DNA of 64,000 nt from Castellaniella sp040276065 (GCF_040276065.1 NZ_JBELOI010000001.1:62001-126000); one strand, 5' to 3'; positions 8,740 through 16,995 are shown, numbered from the stretch's first letter. Numbers and translations: made by a program. The notes: a model not told the origin generated them from the letters alone.

Positions 8740-9522
8740 ATGGATCACACGAATCACTATGATGGCTTCAGCGTGCAGATAAACGCCGAGGCGCAGCGCG
8801 CCGATATTATCCTCGATCGCCCCCCCCTCAACGTTATTTCCATGCCGCAGCGCGACCAGTTGCGCCAGGTGTTCGAGGCGTTGGACATCAATGACGCCGT
8901 GCGGGTCATTGTGCTGCGTGCGCAAGGGACCCATTTTTCCAGCGGCGGCGACATCAAGGGTTTCCTGGCCGCATCGCCCGAGCATGTCTCCAAGCTGGCC
9001 TGGAACGTCGCCGCGCCGTATCGCTGCAGCAAGCCCGTGATCGCGGCCAACCGCGGTTATTGTTTCGGGGTCGGGTTCGAACTGTCGCTGGCGTGCGATT
9101 TTCGCATCGTCACGAACACCACCCAGTACGCCCTGCCTGAACAAAAACTCGGGCAGATCCCAGGTTCCGGCGGTTCCGCGCGCCTGCAAAAAATGATCGG
9201 CATTACGCGGACCAAGGACGTGGTCATGCGTTCGCGCCGCATCTCCGGCGAGCAGGCGTATGACTGGGGTATTGCCACGCAGTGCGTCGAGGATGCCCAG
9301 CTCGAAGAGGCAACGGACGCCATGGCCCGCGAGCTCCTGGCCTTTTCGCCCCTGGCCCAGCGCACGGCCAAGAAATTGCTGAACGACACGGACGATGCCA
9401 GCTTGTCGACGGCCATCGAACTCGAGGGCCATTGCTATAGCCGCTTGCGCTCATCCGAGGATTTCCGCGAAGGCGTGGAAGCCTTCCACGAAAAACGGCC
9501 AGCCGTCTTTCGCGGGGTCTAG
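8740..9522 (+). CDS. hmfE: Crotonase-family protein (2-oxoglutaryl-CoA hydrolase-like)
   Basis: Enoyl-CoA hydratase/isomerase-fold protein of 260 residues. The two oxyanion-hole segments are FSSGGDIKGFL (residues 66-75) and NRGYCFGVGFEL (104-115). The glycine-rich GQIPGSGGSARLQ loop is typical of ring-acyl-CoA hydrolases of this superfamily. In the hmf pathway the last enzyme releases 2-oxoglutarate from its CoA thioester after the hydroxylated furan ring opens; that role is inferred from gene order. The gene begins 32 bases after hmfD and closes the operon. A repeat element starts six bases after its stop. A plain enoyl-CoA hydratase role cannot be excluded. Confidence 0.72.
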   Translation: MDHTNHYDGFSVQINAEAQRADIILDRPPLNVISMPQRDQLRQVFEALDINDAVRVIVLRAQGTHFSSGGDIKGFLAASPEHVSKLAWNVAAPYRCSKPVIAANRGYCFGVGFELSLACDFRIVTNTTQYALPEQKLGQIPGSGGSARLQKMIGITRTKDVVMRSRRISGEQAYDWGIATQCVEDAQLEEATDAMARELLAFSPLAQRTAKKLLNDTDDASLSTAIELEGHCYSRLRSSEDFREGVEAFHEKRPAVFRGV

Positions 9523-9527
9523 GCCCA

Positions 9528-9554
9528 GTACGGATTCACCGGACAGGACACTAG
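9528..9554 (+). repeat. CTAG-ended short repeat, copy 1
   Basis: First of three copies of a 27-29-base element that reads GTACGG, four to six variable bases, then ACCGNACAGGACACTAG. It lies just after the hmfE stop, inside the loop of a 7-bp stem (GGCCCAG 9522-9528 with CTGGGCC 9560-9566). The other copies are at 17111-17137 and 55041-55069. Confidence 0.7.
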
Positions 9555-9635
9555 GAATCCTGGGCCATCCGCCCGCGCCGCTTGTACGGCCTCGGGCGGG
9601 GATCGCGAGGGCCAACAACGCCGGCCGTGCGCCGG

Positions 9636-10499
9636 CTATAAGGCCTTGCTCGTCTGGTAGACGTCGACCACCTGGCGGTACTGGCTGGGCAGCACCCCCG
9701 TGTGCTGCTGGAAGAATCGCGTGAAATGGCTTTGCGCATTGAATCCCAGGTTGGCGGACAGGGCGCTCATGGATTCGCGCGTGTCCGAGATGCCGTGGAT
9801 GGCCGCCTCGACCCGCAGGATATTGTTGTAGAGGGTGGGCGTCAGGTTTGTCTGTTCGCGAAACAGCTTGAAGAAATGGGCGCGCGACAGACAGGCCTCG
9901 GACGCCAGTGCCGCGGTGTCGACCTTTGAACCGGCGTTCGCCTGCATGTAGGAAATCGCGCGGCGTATCCTGGAATCCTGGATGTGCGGAAACTCATAGG
10001 CGCTGAGGTGTGTCGCGCTGCGCCATTCCGAGAACGCGTCGATCACCAGCACCATCAGGTTCGACAACTGCGTTTGCAGCGCGTCGTCGCTGAGCTGCCC
10101 GCCGTACAGCATCGTCGTCGCCAAGTTCTCGGACAGCGCCCGGATCTGGTGCGGCAGCTCTACGCAGGGTTGCGGGAAAAAATTGGGCGACTGGCTGGAT
10201 ATGAACGACTTGTCGATTTCGCTGAGCCAAAGGGGCTCGATGTAGAAAGCCAGGATCACCGTGTGTGGCGCGTTGTGATTGTGATGGGTATATGCGTGCG
10301 GCTCCCAGGCGTTGATCAGGACCGCGGTGTCCGCGTTCAGCGGGCAGTACCGGTTGCCCACGCGAAAGAAAGTGTCGGAACCGCCAACCTTGATCAGCAC
10401 ATGGCATTGGGAATGCGCATGATTGACCAGCGGATGGTCCATGTTGAGCAGGGCGATGCGTCCAAATTGCCCCTGGAGAACCCGGATAGCGGATGACAT
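9636..10499 (-). CDS. AraC-family transcriptional regulator
   Basis: Predicted DNA-binding activator of 287 residues. The N-terminal half is a cupin-like sensor domain with HAHSQCHVLIKVGG. The C-terminal ~100 residues hold the double helix-turn-helix of the AraC/XylS family, ending with FTRFFQQHTGVLPSQYRQ. I chose ATG 10499 because GAGG lies six bases upstream; GTG 10553 and ATG 10517 are in frame but have poorer ribosome sites. It converges on the hmf operon and diverges from modA. It may control hmf or the Liv transporter through the direct repeats at 2647 and 2697 (inference). GC content is lower than in the core genes to the right. Confidence 0.85.
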   Translation of the reverse strand: MSSAIRVLQGQFGRIALLNMDHPLVNHAHSQCHVLIKVGGSDTFFRVGNRYCPLNADTAVLINAWEPHAYTHHNHNAPHTVILAFYIEPLWLSEIDKSFISSQSPNFFPQPCVELPHQIRALSENLATTMLYGGQLSDDALQTQLSNLMVLVIDAFSEWRSATHLSAYEFPHIQDSRIRRAISYMQANAGSKVDTAALASEACLSRAHFFKLFREQTNLTPTLYNNILRVEAAIHGISDTRESMSALSANLGFNAQSHFTRFFQQHTGVLPSQYRQVVDVYQTSKAL

Positions 10500-10707
10500 T
10501 GATGACCTCGTCGACATGGGGGTGACGCCGGGGCGGAATCTTTCAGACGTCACACCCCTTTACTTGTCAAAATAGTAACACCTATACGATGCGTCGGCGC
10601 CTGTCAACGGGTTTGGTGCGGCCTTGTCGGCGCGGTTTGTGGCGGACATCGTCGTGCCCATGGCGCTCTTTCCGGTGGGCGGCGGGTGACAGCCCACCGC
10701 TCTGTAT

Positions 10708-10735
10708 ATCGGTATATAGTTATATATATTACGAA
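10708..10735 (+). promoter_or_regulatory. ModE box upstream of modABC
   Basis: ATCGGTATATA (10708-10718), six bases, then TATATTACGAA (10725-10735) closely match the known ModE operator, two near-palindromic arms ATCGnTATATA and TATATnACGAT separated by six. It lies 14 bases before the modA ATG, where bound ModE would block transcription at high molybdate. A modE gene sits at the end of the operon. Confidence 0.85.
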
Positions 10736-10749
10736 CCAAGAGAGATCCC

Positions 10750-11547
10750 ATGACGCTCACCACTCCATGCTCATCACACCGCCGCAACGGGGGGCCGTCG
10801 CTGGTCCGGAACCTGGCGCTCGCCTGCGCCTTGTACGGTGTCACGATGCCCGCCATGGCCGCCGACCTCCTGGTGTCGGCGGCGGCCAGCCTGACCAACG
10901 CCTTCAAGGATCTGGCCACGCAGTACGAGGCGGCGCATCCGGGCCTCCAGGTCCAGACTAATTTCGGCGCCTCCGATGTCGTGCTGCAACAGATCGTCCA
11001 GGGCGCGCCCGCGGACGTGTTCGCGTCGGCCGACCAAAAGGCCATGGACCGGGCGGTCGAGGCCAAGGCCGTGGATCCGGCGACCCGGCGCGATTTCGTG
11101 CGCAACGAGGTGGTGTTGATCGTGCCCGTCGACAATCCCTCCGGAATTGGCTCGCTGGCCGACCTGCATGGAGACCGGGTCACGCGCGTCGCCTTCGGCA
11201 ATCCGGCCTCCGTGCCGGTCGGCCGTTATACCCAGGCGGCGCTCGAGCAGTCCGGCGACTGGCAGGCGGTCCATTCGCGCGAGATCCTGGGCCAGAACGT
11301 CCGGCAGGTCCTGAGCTATGTCGAGCGCGGCGAGGTCGATGCGGGCTTCGTGTTCGCCACCGATGCCGCCCTGATGCAGGACAAGGTCAAGGTCGTTCAG
11401 GTCCTGCAAACACCGACACCCGTGGTCTATCCGATCGCGCTGGTGCGGCGCGATGGCCGGGCGCCCGGGGCGCAGGGCTTCCTCGACTATGTGCTCTCGG
11501 ACGCGGGCCAGGCGGTATTGGCCAAGTACGGTTTTGCAAAGCCTTGA
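10750..11547 (+). CDS. modA: Molybdate ABC transporter periplasmic binding protein
   Basis: Periplasmic molybdate/tungstate-binding protein of 265 residues with a signal peptide ending at TMPAMAADL (about residue 37). The mature start LVSAAASLTNAFKDLATQYE is diagnostic of ModA, and the internal NFGASDVVLQQIVQGAPADV gives the anion-binding serine and the P-A-D-V motif. The ATG follows AAGAGAG. It is first of modABC under a ModE box, seven bases before modB. The transporter would feed molybdenum-cofactor enzymes such as the adjacent Mo hydroxylase. Confidence 0.93.
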   Translation: MTLTTPCSSHRRNGGPSLVRNLALACALYGVTMPAMAADLLVSAAASLTNAFKDLATQYEAAHPGLQVQTNFGASDVVLQQIVQGAPADVFASADQKAMDRAVEAKAVDPATRRDFVRNEVVLIVPVDNPSGIGSLADLHGDRVTRVAFGNPASVPVGRYTQAALEQSGDWQAVHSREILGQNVRQVLSYVERGEVDAGFVFATDAALMQDKVKVVQVLQTPTPVVYPIALVRRDGRAPGAQGFLDYVLSDAGQAVLAKYGFAKP

Positions 11548-11553
11548 ACACTT

Positions 11554-12240
11554 ATGAGCAGCGTCTGGGTTCCCTTGTTGCTGTCTCTCAAGGTGGCCGC
11601 CTGGGCCACGCTGCTGGCGACGGTGCTGGGCGTGGCCGTCGCCTACGGGCTGTCGCTGTGGTCCTCGCGCTGGTGTGACCTAGTCGATGCGGTCCTGACC
11701 CTGCCCATGGTTCTGCCGCCCACGGTAACGGGCTATTACCTGCTGGTGCTCCTGGGCCGGCGCGGATGGCTCGGCCCCTGGCTGGCCGAGAGGGGCATCG
11801 AGCTGGTGTTCACCTGGCAGGGTGCCGTCGTGGCGGCCTCGGTCGTGGCGTTTCCCATGGTGCTGAAAGCCGCGCGCGCCGCCTTCCTGGACGTGGACCA
11901 TCGCCTCGAGCAGGCGGCGGCCGTCCTGGGCGTGTCCCCGGTGGCGGTGTTCTTTCGGGTCAGCCTGCCCCTGGCGGCCCGCGGCATCCTGGCGGGGGTG
12001 CTGCTGGCTTTTGCGCGGGCCCTGGGCGAGTTCGGCGCGACCTTGATGGTCGCCGGCAGCATTCCGGGCCGGACCCAGACCCTGTCGATCGCGATCTACG
12101 AGGCCGTCCAGGCGGGCGAGGACGGATATGCCAATTTCCTGGTCCTGGTCACCTCGGCCACCTGCGTCGTGGCCCTGTGCCTGGCCGCCTGGCTGGCGCC
12201 CGGTGCCAATCGCTTGCGCAAGGCAAGGAGCTCGCCATGA
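11554..12240 (+). CDS. modB: Molybdate ABC transporter permease
   Basis: Inner-membrane permease of 228 residues with about five hydrophobic helices. The VLPPTVTGYYLLVLLG motif and the cytoplasmic EAA loop (FARALGEFGATLMVAGSIPG) are typical of ModB. It lies between modA and modC and overlaps modC by ATGA, so permease and ATPase are coupled. It forms the molybdate channel with ModC. Confidence 0.93.
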   Translation: MSSVWVPLLLSLKVAAWATLLATVLGVAVAYGLSLWSSRWCDLVDAVLTLPMVLPPTVTGYYLLVLLGRRGWLGPWLAERGIELVFTWQGAVVAASVVAFPMVLKAARAAFLDVDHRLEQAAAVLGVSPVAVFFRVSLPLAARGILAGVLLAFARALGEFGATLMVAGSIPGRTQTLSIAIYEAVQAGEDGYANFLVLVTSATCVVALCLAAWLAPGANRLRKARSSP

Positions 12241-12956
12241 GCCTGCGGGTCGAGATTCGCCGCCGCGTGGGCGGGGAGGCGGGCTTCAGACTTGACATCC
12301 GTTTAGAGACCACGGCGCGGCGCATCGCGTTGTTCGGGCCCTCGGGGGCGGGCAAGAGCCTGACCATGCAGGCCATCGCCGGCCTGTTGCGGCCGGACGA
12401 AGGCCGTATCGAGGCGGGGGGCCGGGTCCTGTTCGACAGTGCGCGTGGCATCGACGTGCCTCCGCGTGCCCGGCGTCTGGCGTATCTGTTCCAGGATTAT
12501 GCGTTGTTTCCGCACTTGACGGTGCGCCAGAACATTGGCTTTGGCCTGACGCGTGGCTGGTTCAACCGGCACGGCCGGCGTCCGTTGCCGGCGGCCGCGC
12601 AGCGCTGGGTCGAGGCTTTTCGCCTGGAATCCCTGCTCGACCACTATCCCGCGCAGCTATCGGGCGGGCAGCGCCAGCGCGTGGCCTTGGCCCGCGCCCT
12701 GTCGACGAATCCGGGGTTGATGCTGCTCGACGAGCCCCTGTCCGCACTGGATGCGGACCTGCGCGCCCAGATGCGGCGGGAACTGGCACGGTTGCAGGCG
12801 CAGATCGAGATCCCCACGGTGTTGATCACCCATGACCCCGGCGACGTCGATATCCTGGCCGACGAGGTCTTCCATGTCGGCCAGGGCCGCATCCAGGGGC
12901 GGGGCCTGGTGCGTGGAACGGGGCCGTGGCGGGATGCTCAGTCCAGAGAGCCTTAG
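12237..12956 (+). CDS. modC: Molybdate ABC transporter ATPase, short form lacking the C-terminal molybdate (TOBE) domain
   Basis: ATP-binding subunit of 239 residues. Walker A is GPSGAGKS (34-41), the signature LSGGQRQRVALARAL, Walker B LMLLDEPLSALDAD and the H-loop LITHDPGDV. E. coli ModC is about 350 residues and ends in a regulatory TOBE/mop domain; here the protein stops just after the ATPase fold, so feedback gating by bound molybdate should be lost. The last codons and stop lie within a 15-bp tandem repeat that continues into the end of the convergent modE gene, so the present C-terminus could be a product of replication slippage. The core ATPase is intact. Confidence 0.9.
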   Translation: MSLRVEIRRRVGGEAGFRLDIRLETTARRIALFGPSGAGKSLTMQAIAGLLRPDEGRIEAGGRVLFDSARGIDVPPRARRLAYLFQDYALFPHLTVRQNIGFGLTRGWFNRHGRRPLPAAAQRWVEAFRLESLLDHYPAQLSGGQRQRVALARALSTNPGLMLLDEPLSALDADLRAQMRRELARLQAQIEIPTVLITHDPGDVDILADEVFHVGQGRIQGRGLVRGTGPWRDAQSREP

Positions 12957-12976
12957 TCCAGAGAGCTTTAGTCCAG
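12940..12976. repeat. 15-bp tandem repeat spanning the modC/modE 3' ends
   Basis: AGTCCAGAGAGCCTT at 12940-12954 is followed by AGTCCAGAGAGCTTT at 12955-12969 and a partial third unit AGTCCAG at 12970-12976. The array holds the modC stop (12954-12956) and the modE stop (12968-12970), so changes in copy number would alter one or both C-termini. Confidence 0.85.
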
Positions 12977-13780
12977 CGTGCCCAGCAGCACGTCCGAGGC
13001 CTTGAAGACCGCGGTGATGTCCTGACCCTCGGCCAGCGCCATGGCGCGCAGGTCCTCGCCGCCCAGGGTGGCGGTGATGCGGGTATTCGGCGCGACGTCC
13101 ACGCCGACCTCGGCCTGGAGGTCGCCGCCCGTGATCCTGGAGATCGTGCCGCGTAGCTGGTTGCGGGCCGATAGCCGCGCATCCGGTCCGAGCTGCGCGA
13201 GCGTCACGGACGGCGCCTTGATGAAGGCCAGGGCGCGGCGGCCCTTGCGCAGGTCCAGGGCGGTCGTGCTCGCGTGTGTGATGAGCGCCACGATGGGCAG
13301 GCCTTCGGCGGTCTCGAGCGTGATCTCGTCGTTGATTTCGCCCCGGACGATGCTCCGGATGGTGCCCAGCAGCCGGTTGCGCGCCGAGGTCTGCACCATC
13401 ATGTACTGCAGCAGCTCGAGGTTGCGCGGCGCCTCGGGCCCGAAGCGCGCCAGCACATCCATGAACCGCTGGTGCTCATGGTGGATGCGCTCGTACCAGT
13501 CCACCAGTTCGCGGGCGCGCGGCGTCAGGGTGGCCCCGCCGCCGCGCTTGCCGCCCGTCACGCGCTCGACCAGCGGGCTGTCGGCGAGGTTGTTCATGGT
13601 GTCCACCGCATCCCAGGCGGCCTTGTAGCTCAGGCCCACCTTGCGCGCCGCGGCACTGATCGAACCCTCGGTGCCGATGGCCGCCAGCAAGGCCATGCGG
13701 CGCTCGGTGCCCCAGTTCTGTTCCTGGCTGCGCAGGGTCAGAGAGGTCGTGAGCTCGGGGCGGTTGGGTGCGCGGGTCAT
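12968..13780 (-). CDS. modE: ModE-family molybdate-responsive regulator
   Basis: Transcription factor of 270 residues. The N-terminal winged helix includes IGTEGSISAAARKVGLSYKA and the GGKRGGGATLT wing typical of ModE. Two C-terminal mop/TOBE repeats follow (SARNRLLGTIRSIVRGEIND and SARNQLRGTISRITGGDLQA), which bind molybdate. I chose ATG 13780; the upstream in-frame codon at 13816 is TTG without a ribosome site. The gene converges on modABC and diverges from the SRP RNA gene. Molybdate-bound ModE should repress modABC through the box at 10708. The loss of the TOBE domain in ModC leaves ModE as the visible molybdate sensor. Confidence 0.92.
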   Translation of the reverse strand: MTRAPNRPELTTSLTLRSQEQNWGTERRMALLAAIGTEGSISAAARKVGLSYKAAWDAVDTMNNLADSPLVERVTGGKRGGGATLTPRARELVDWYERIHHEHQRFMDVLARFGPEAPRNLELLQYMMVQTSARNRLLGTIRSIVRGEINDEITLETAEGLPIVALITHASTTALDLRKGRRALAFIKAPSVTLAQLGPDARLSARNQLRGTISRITGGDLQAEVGVDVAPNTRITATLGGEDLRAMALAEGQDITAVFKASDVLLGTLD

Positions 13781-13865
13781 GCGCCGCAGTGTAAGCGGGT
13801 GGCTCCGATCGCTCAAGGGTCGGCCGGCCTGCGCTGGTATCTGTGGGCCCGCGTCAAAGTCCTGT

Positions 13866-13871
13866 TAGAAT
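13866..13871 (+). promoter_or_regulatory. -10 element of the SRP RNA promoter
   Basis: TAGAAT lies seven bases before the predicted 5' end of the 4.5S RNA at 13878, the expected spacing for a sigma-70 -10 box. The -35 position (around 13843) has no good match. Confidence 0.5.
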
Positions 13872-13877
13872 GACAAA

Positions 13878-13975
13878 GGCGGGCCCCTTCGCATGGTTCG
13901 GCGGTGAACCTGGTCAGGTCGGGAACGAAGCAGCCACAGCCGCGCGGAACCAGTGCCGAAGTCAGGCTCGCCTCT
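13878..13975 (+). ncRNA. ffs: 4.5S signal recognition particle RNA
   Basis: Small bacterial SRP RNA. The conserved apical region GGTCAGGTCGGGAACGAAGC with the downstream AGCCACAGC is the Ffh-binding helix 8 with its tetraloop. The ends pair: GGCGGGCC (13878-13885) with GGCTCGCC (13965-13972). A T-rich run follows as terminator. It lies directly upstream of dnaX, its usual place in betaproteobacteria. With Ffh it targets nascent membrane proteins to FtsY. Confidence 0.92.
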
Positions 13976-14002
13976 TCTTTCGACCATGATTGCGGCTTAC
14001 CC

Positions 14003-16009
14003 ATGAGCTATCTCGTATTGGCGCGCAAATGGCGTCCCCGTTCGTTTGACACGCTGATCGGCCAGGACCATGTCGTCCGTGCGCTCACGCACGCACTCGA
14101 CAGCGGCCGCCTGCACCATGCGTGGCTGTTCACCGGCACTCGCGGCGTGGGCAAGACCACGCTGTCGCGCATCCTGGCCAAGGCCCTGAACTGCGAACAG
14201 GGCGTGACCGCGGCGCCGTGCGGGCGTTGCCGGGCGTGCATGGAAATCGATGCGGGCCGCTTTGTGGACTACATCGAGCTCGACGCCGCATCGAATCGTG
14301 GCGTCGACGAGATGACCCAGCTACTCGAGCAGGCCGTTTACGCACCGTCCTCGGCCCGCTACAAGGTCTACATGATCGACGAGGTCCACATGTTGACCGG
14401 GCATGCTTTCAACGCCATGCTCAAGACCCTCGAGGAACCTCCCGAGCACGTCAAGTTCATTCTCGCGACCACCGATCCGCAAAAAATCCCGGTCACGGTG
14501 CTGTCGCGCTGCCTGCAGTTCAATCTCAAGCAGATGACCGTCCCGGCCATCGTCGAGCACCTGCGGCGGGTCCTTGGCGAGGAGTCCATTCCGGCCGAGC
14601 CCGAGGCCCTGCGGCTGATCGCGCAGGCCGCGGCCGGCTCGATGCGTGATGCGCTGTCACTCACGGACCAGGCCATTTCGTTTAGTGCGGGCCAGCTTAC
14701 CGGTGAGGCCGCGCGCGACATGCTGGGGACCCTCGACCAGCACCACCTGGTGGCGCTGCTGCGCGCCCTGGCCGGGGGGGACACGCCCGGGATTCTCGCG
14801 GTCGCCGACGACCTGGCGGCGCGCGGGCTGTCCTACCAGGCCGCGCTCGCCGACCTGGCCGTGCTGTTGTCGCGGATCGCCATCGCCCAGCGCCTGGGCG
14901 CGCCGCGCGAGGGCGACGATCCCCTGGCTCCCGAAATCCAGGTCCTGGCCCAGGCCATGCAGCCCGACGAGGTCCAGCTTTTTTACGCCGTGGCGGTCAA
15001 CAGCCGCCAGGAGCTGTCTCTGGCGCCCGACGAGTATGCGGGCTTTGTCATGGCATGCCTGCGCATGCTGGCGCTCCTGCCCGCCGGCCGGGTGGCGGCG
15101 CCCGTGCCGCCGGTCCCCGCGCCGCCGATCCCCGCACCCGTTGTCGAGTCCGCGGCATCCGCCATTGAGACCGTCGTGGCCTCGGATCCAGGGCCAGCGG
15201 CGCCGGCGCCGCGCCCCGCGATCATGCCCGCGCCTGCGTCCGTGCCCCACCCAGCGCCCGCCGTCGTGTCCGCCGTTGATGCGCCTGATGACGCTGCGCC
15301 CGATGCCGCAGGGTGCGAGCCTCCCACACAAGAACCGGTCGCGCAAGGGTCTCTCGCTTGCGAGTCCGTCGCCGCGGGCGCCCCCTCCGCGCAAGAGCCC
15401 GCCGCGCAAGCCCCCCCCGTTGAGCCACCGGAGGATGAGGGGCCACCGGCCTGGGATGAGGATGTTCCGGACTTTCCCGAGGGCGATGATGACCTGGTGC
15501 CTGTCGGCAGCGATGAGGGCGTGGATTTTTTTGACGAAGCGCCGCCGCCGGGCGGGCCTCGCGCATCTGCCGCGGTAGGGCGCAAGGCGGCCGCCGCGAT
15601 TGCCATGCCCCCGCCCGACCCGAGGGATGTGGGCGCGCGCGACTGGCCTGCGCTGGCTGCCGCCCTGCCGGTCACGGGCGTGGCCGCCGAGCTTGCCGTC
15701 AACAGCGAATGGCTCTCGGGCGACGAGCACCTCGTGCGCCTGCGGGTCGCGATCCGATCCTTGTCCGAGGGCGCTGGCCCCGAGCGCTTGCGCACCGTGC
15801 TCTCCGAGCATTTCGGACGGGTGATCCGGCTCGAGATCGAGTGCGGCGAGACCGGTGAGGACACCGCCTACGCGGTCGATCAGTCCGTGCGGGCCGCGCG
15901 CCAGCAGGCCGCCGAGGACGCGGTATCAGAGGATGCGGTGGTGCAGGCGATGACACAGGCCTTCGGCGCCCGCGTGGTGCCGGGGTCGGTGCGCCCGCCT
16001 GCGGTATAG
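14003..16009 (+). CDS. dnaX: DNA polymerase III subunit gamma/tau
   Basis: Clamp-loader ATPase of 668 residues. It opens MSYLVLARKWRPRSFDTLIG, followed by Walker A GTRGVGKTT, a four-cysteine zinc module (CEQGVTAAPCGRCRAC), Walker B YMIDEVHML and the sensor-1 region FILATTDPQKIP. After ~370 residues comes a long Pro/Ala/Glu-rich linker and a tau-like C-terminal domain that would bind DnaB and the polymerase alpha subunit. I chose ATG 14003, the standard start; the open frame extends further upstream into the SRP RNA gene. It precedes ybaB and recR, a conserved replication/repair cluster. Confidence 0.95.
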   Translation: MSYLVLARKWRPRSFDTLIGQDHVVRALTHALDSGRLHHAWLFTGTRGVGKTTLSRILAKALNCEQGVTAAPCGRCRACMEIDAGRFVDYIELDAASNRGVDEMTQLLEQAVYAPSSARYKVYMIDEVHMLTGHAFNAMLKTLEEPPEHVKFILATTDPQKIPVTVLSRCLQFNLKQMTVPAIVEHLRRVLGEESIPAEPEALRLIAQAAAGSMRDALSLTDQAISFSAGQLTGEAARDMLGTLDQHHLVALLRALAGGDTPGILAVADDLAARGLSYQAALADLAVLLSRIAIAQRLGAPREGDDPLAPEIQVLAQAMQPDEVQLFYAVAVNSRQELSLAPDEYAGFVMACLRMLALLPAGRVAAPVPPVPAPPIPAPVVESAASAIETVVASDPGPAAPAPRPAIMPAPASVPHPAPAVVSAVDAPDDAAPDAAGCEPPTQEPVAQGSLACESVAAGAPSAQEPAAQAPPVEPPEDEGPPAWDEDVPDFPEGDDDLVPVGSDEGVDFFDEAPPPGGPRASAAVGRKAAAAIAMPPPDPRDVGARDWPALAAALPVTGVAAELAVNSEWLSGDEHLVRLRVAIRSLSEGAGPERLRTVLSEHFGRVIRLEIECGETGEDTAYAVDQSVRAARQQAAEDAVSEDAVVQAMTQAFGARVVPGSVRPPAV

Positions 16010-16060
16010 TCCCATTCTTTGGTCAGATAGTTTGTTCAGTCATTCAGGACGGATGCTTCC

Positions 16061-16387
16061 ATGATGAAAGGTCAGATCGCGGGCTTGATGCGCCAGGCTC
16101 AGCAGATGCAGGAAAACATGAAAAAGGCGCAGGACGCCCTGGCCGACATCCTTGTCGAGGGCGCCGCCGGCGGCGGCCTGGTCAAGGTGTCCATGAGCTG
16201 CAAACATGATGTCAAGCGCGTGGCGATCGACCCCAGCCTGTTCGACGACGACCGCGACATGATCGAGGATCTCGTGGCGGCCGCCTTCAACGACGCCCTG
16301 CGCAAGGCCGAGTCCACGGCCCAGGAGAAAATGTCGGCCGTCACCGCCGGCATGTCCCTGCCGCCCGGGATGAAGCTGCCGTTCTGA
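16061..16387 (+). CDS. ybaB: YbaB/EbfC nucleoid-associated protein
   Basis: Small DNA-binding protein of 108 residues, starting MMKGQIAGLMRQAQQMQENM with the long N-terminal helix of the family. The middle carries VEGAAGGGLVKVSMSCKHDV, the conserved EbfC core. Members dimerise and bind DNA with weak sequence preference. It sits between dnaX and recR, its usual place, and its stop shares a base with the recR ATG at 16387. Confidence 0.92.
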   Translation: MMKGQIAGLMRQAQQMQENMKKAQDALADILVEGAAGGGLVKVSMSCKHDVKRVAIDPSLFDDDRDMIEDLVAAAFNDALRKAESTAQEKMSAVTAGMSLPPGMKLPF

Positions 16388-16995
16388 TGGACCCCAGCCT
16401 GCCGGAGCCCGAGCCGCTGCGGGCGCTGATCCAGGCCCTGCGGGGCCTGCCGGGCGTGGGGGCGCGCTCGGCGCGGCGCATGGCCTACCACTTGCTGCAG
16501 CATGATCCCGACGGCGCCTTGCGCCTGGGCCGGGCCTTGCAGGACGCGGTGGGGCAGTTGCGCCATTGCCTGCGGTGCAATTCCTTCTCGCAGGCGGACC
16601 TGTGTCCGACCTGTACCCATGCGGACCGTGACCAGAACCTGTTGTGCGTGGTCGAGACCCCCGCCGACCAGAACATGATCGAGGCCAGCCACGGCTACCG
16701 GGGGCTGTACTACGTGCTGATGGGGCGGCTCGCGCCGCTCGAGGGCGTGGGTCCAGACCAGTTGCAGTTCTCACGCCTGCTCGAGCGCGCCACCGACGGT
16801 GCCGTACGCGAGGTGATTCTGGCGACGAACTTCACCGCCGAGGGGGAAACCACGGCGCATTATTTGTCCGACATGCTGCGCGCTCGCGGGCTGTCGGTCA
16901 GTCGTCTGGCCCGTGGCGTGCCCAGCGGCGGCGAGCTCGAGTATGTGGACGCCGGAACCATCGCCTGGGCCCTGCACGAGCGCCGTCCCAGCTGA
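16387..16995 (+). CDS. recR: Recombination mediator RecR
   Basis: Recombination protein of 202 residues that loads RecA at gaps with RecF and RecO. The N-terminal helix-hairpin-helix is LRGLPGVGARSARRMAYHLL; the zinc finger is CLRCNSFSQADLCPTC; the Toprim domain begins LLCVVETPADQNMIE. The start overlaps the ybaB stop by one base, giving coupled expression. It ends facing the convergent tal gene, with a repeat element in between. Confidence 0.95.
   Translation: MDPSLPEPEPLRALIQALRGLPGVGARSARRMAYHLLQHDPDGALRLGRALQDAVGQLRHCLRCNSFSQADLCPTCTHADRDQNLLCVVETPADQNMIEASHGYRGLYYVLMGRLAPLEGVGPDQLQFSRLLERATDGAVREVILATNFTAEGETTAHYLSDMLRARGLSVSRLARGVPSGGELEYVDAGTIAWALHERRPS

Noticed and set aside
14481..14486. 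A6 run in dnaX as a possible programmed frameshift making the short gamma form
   Set aside because: It lies in the AAA+ core at about residue 160, far upstream of the gamma/tau boundary, and a frameshift there would destroy the ATPase.
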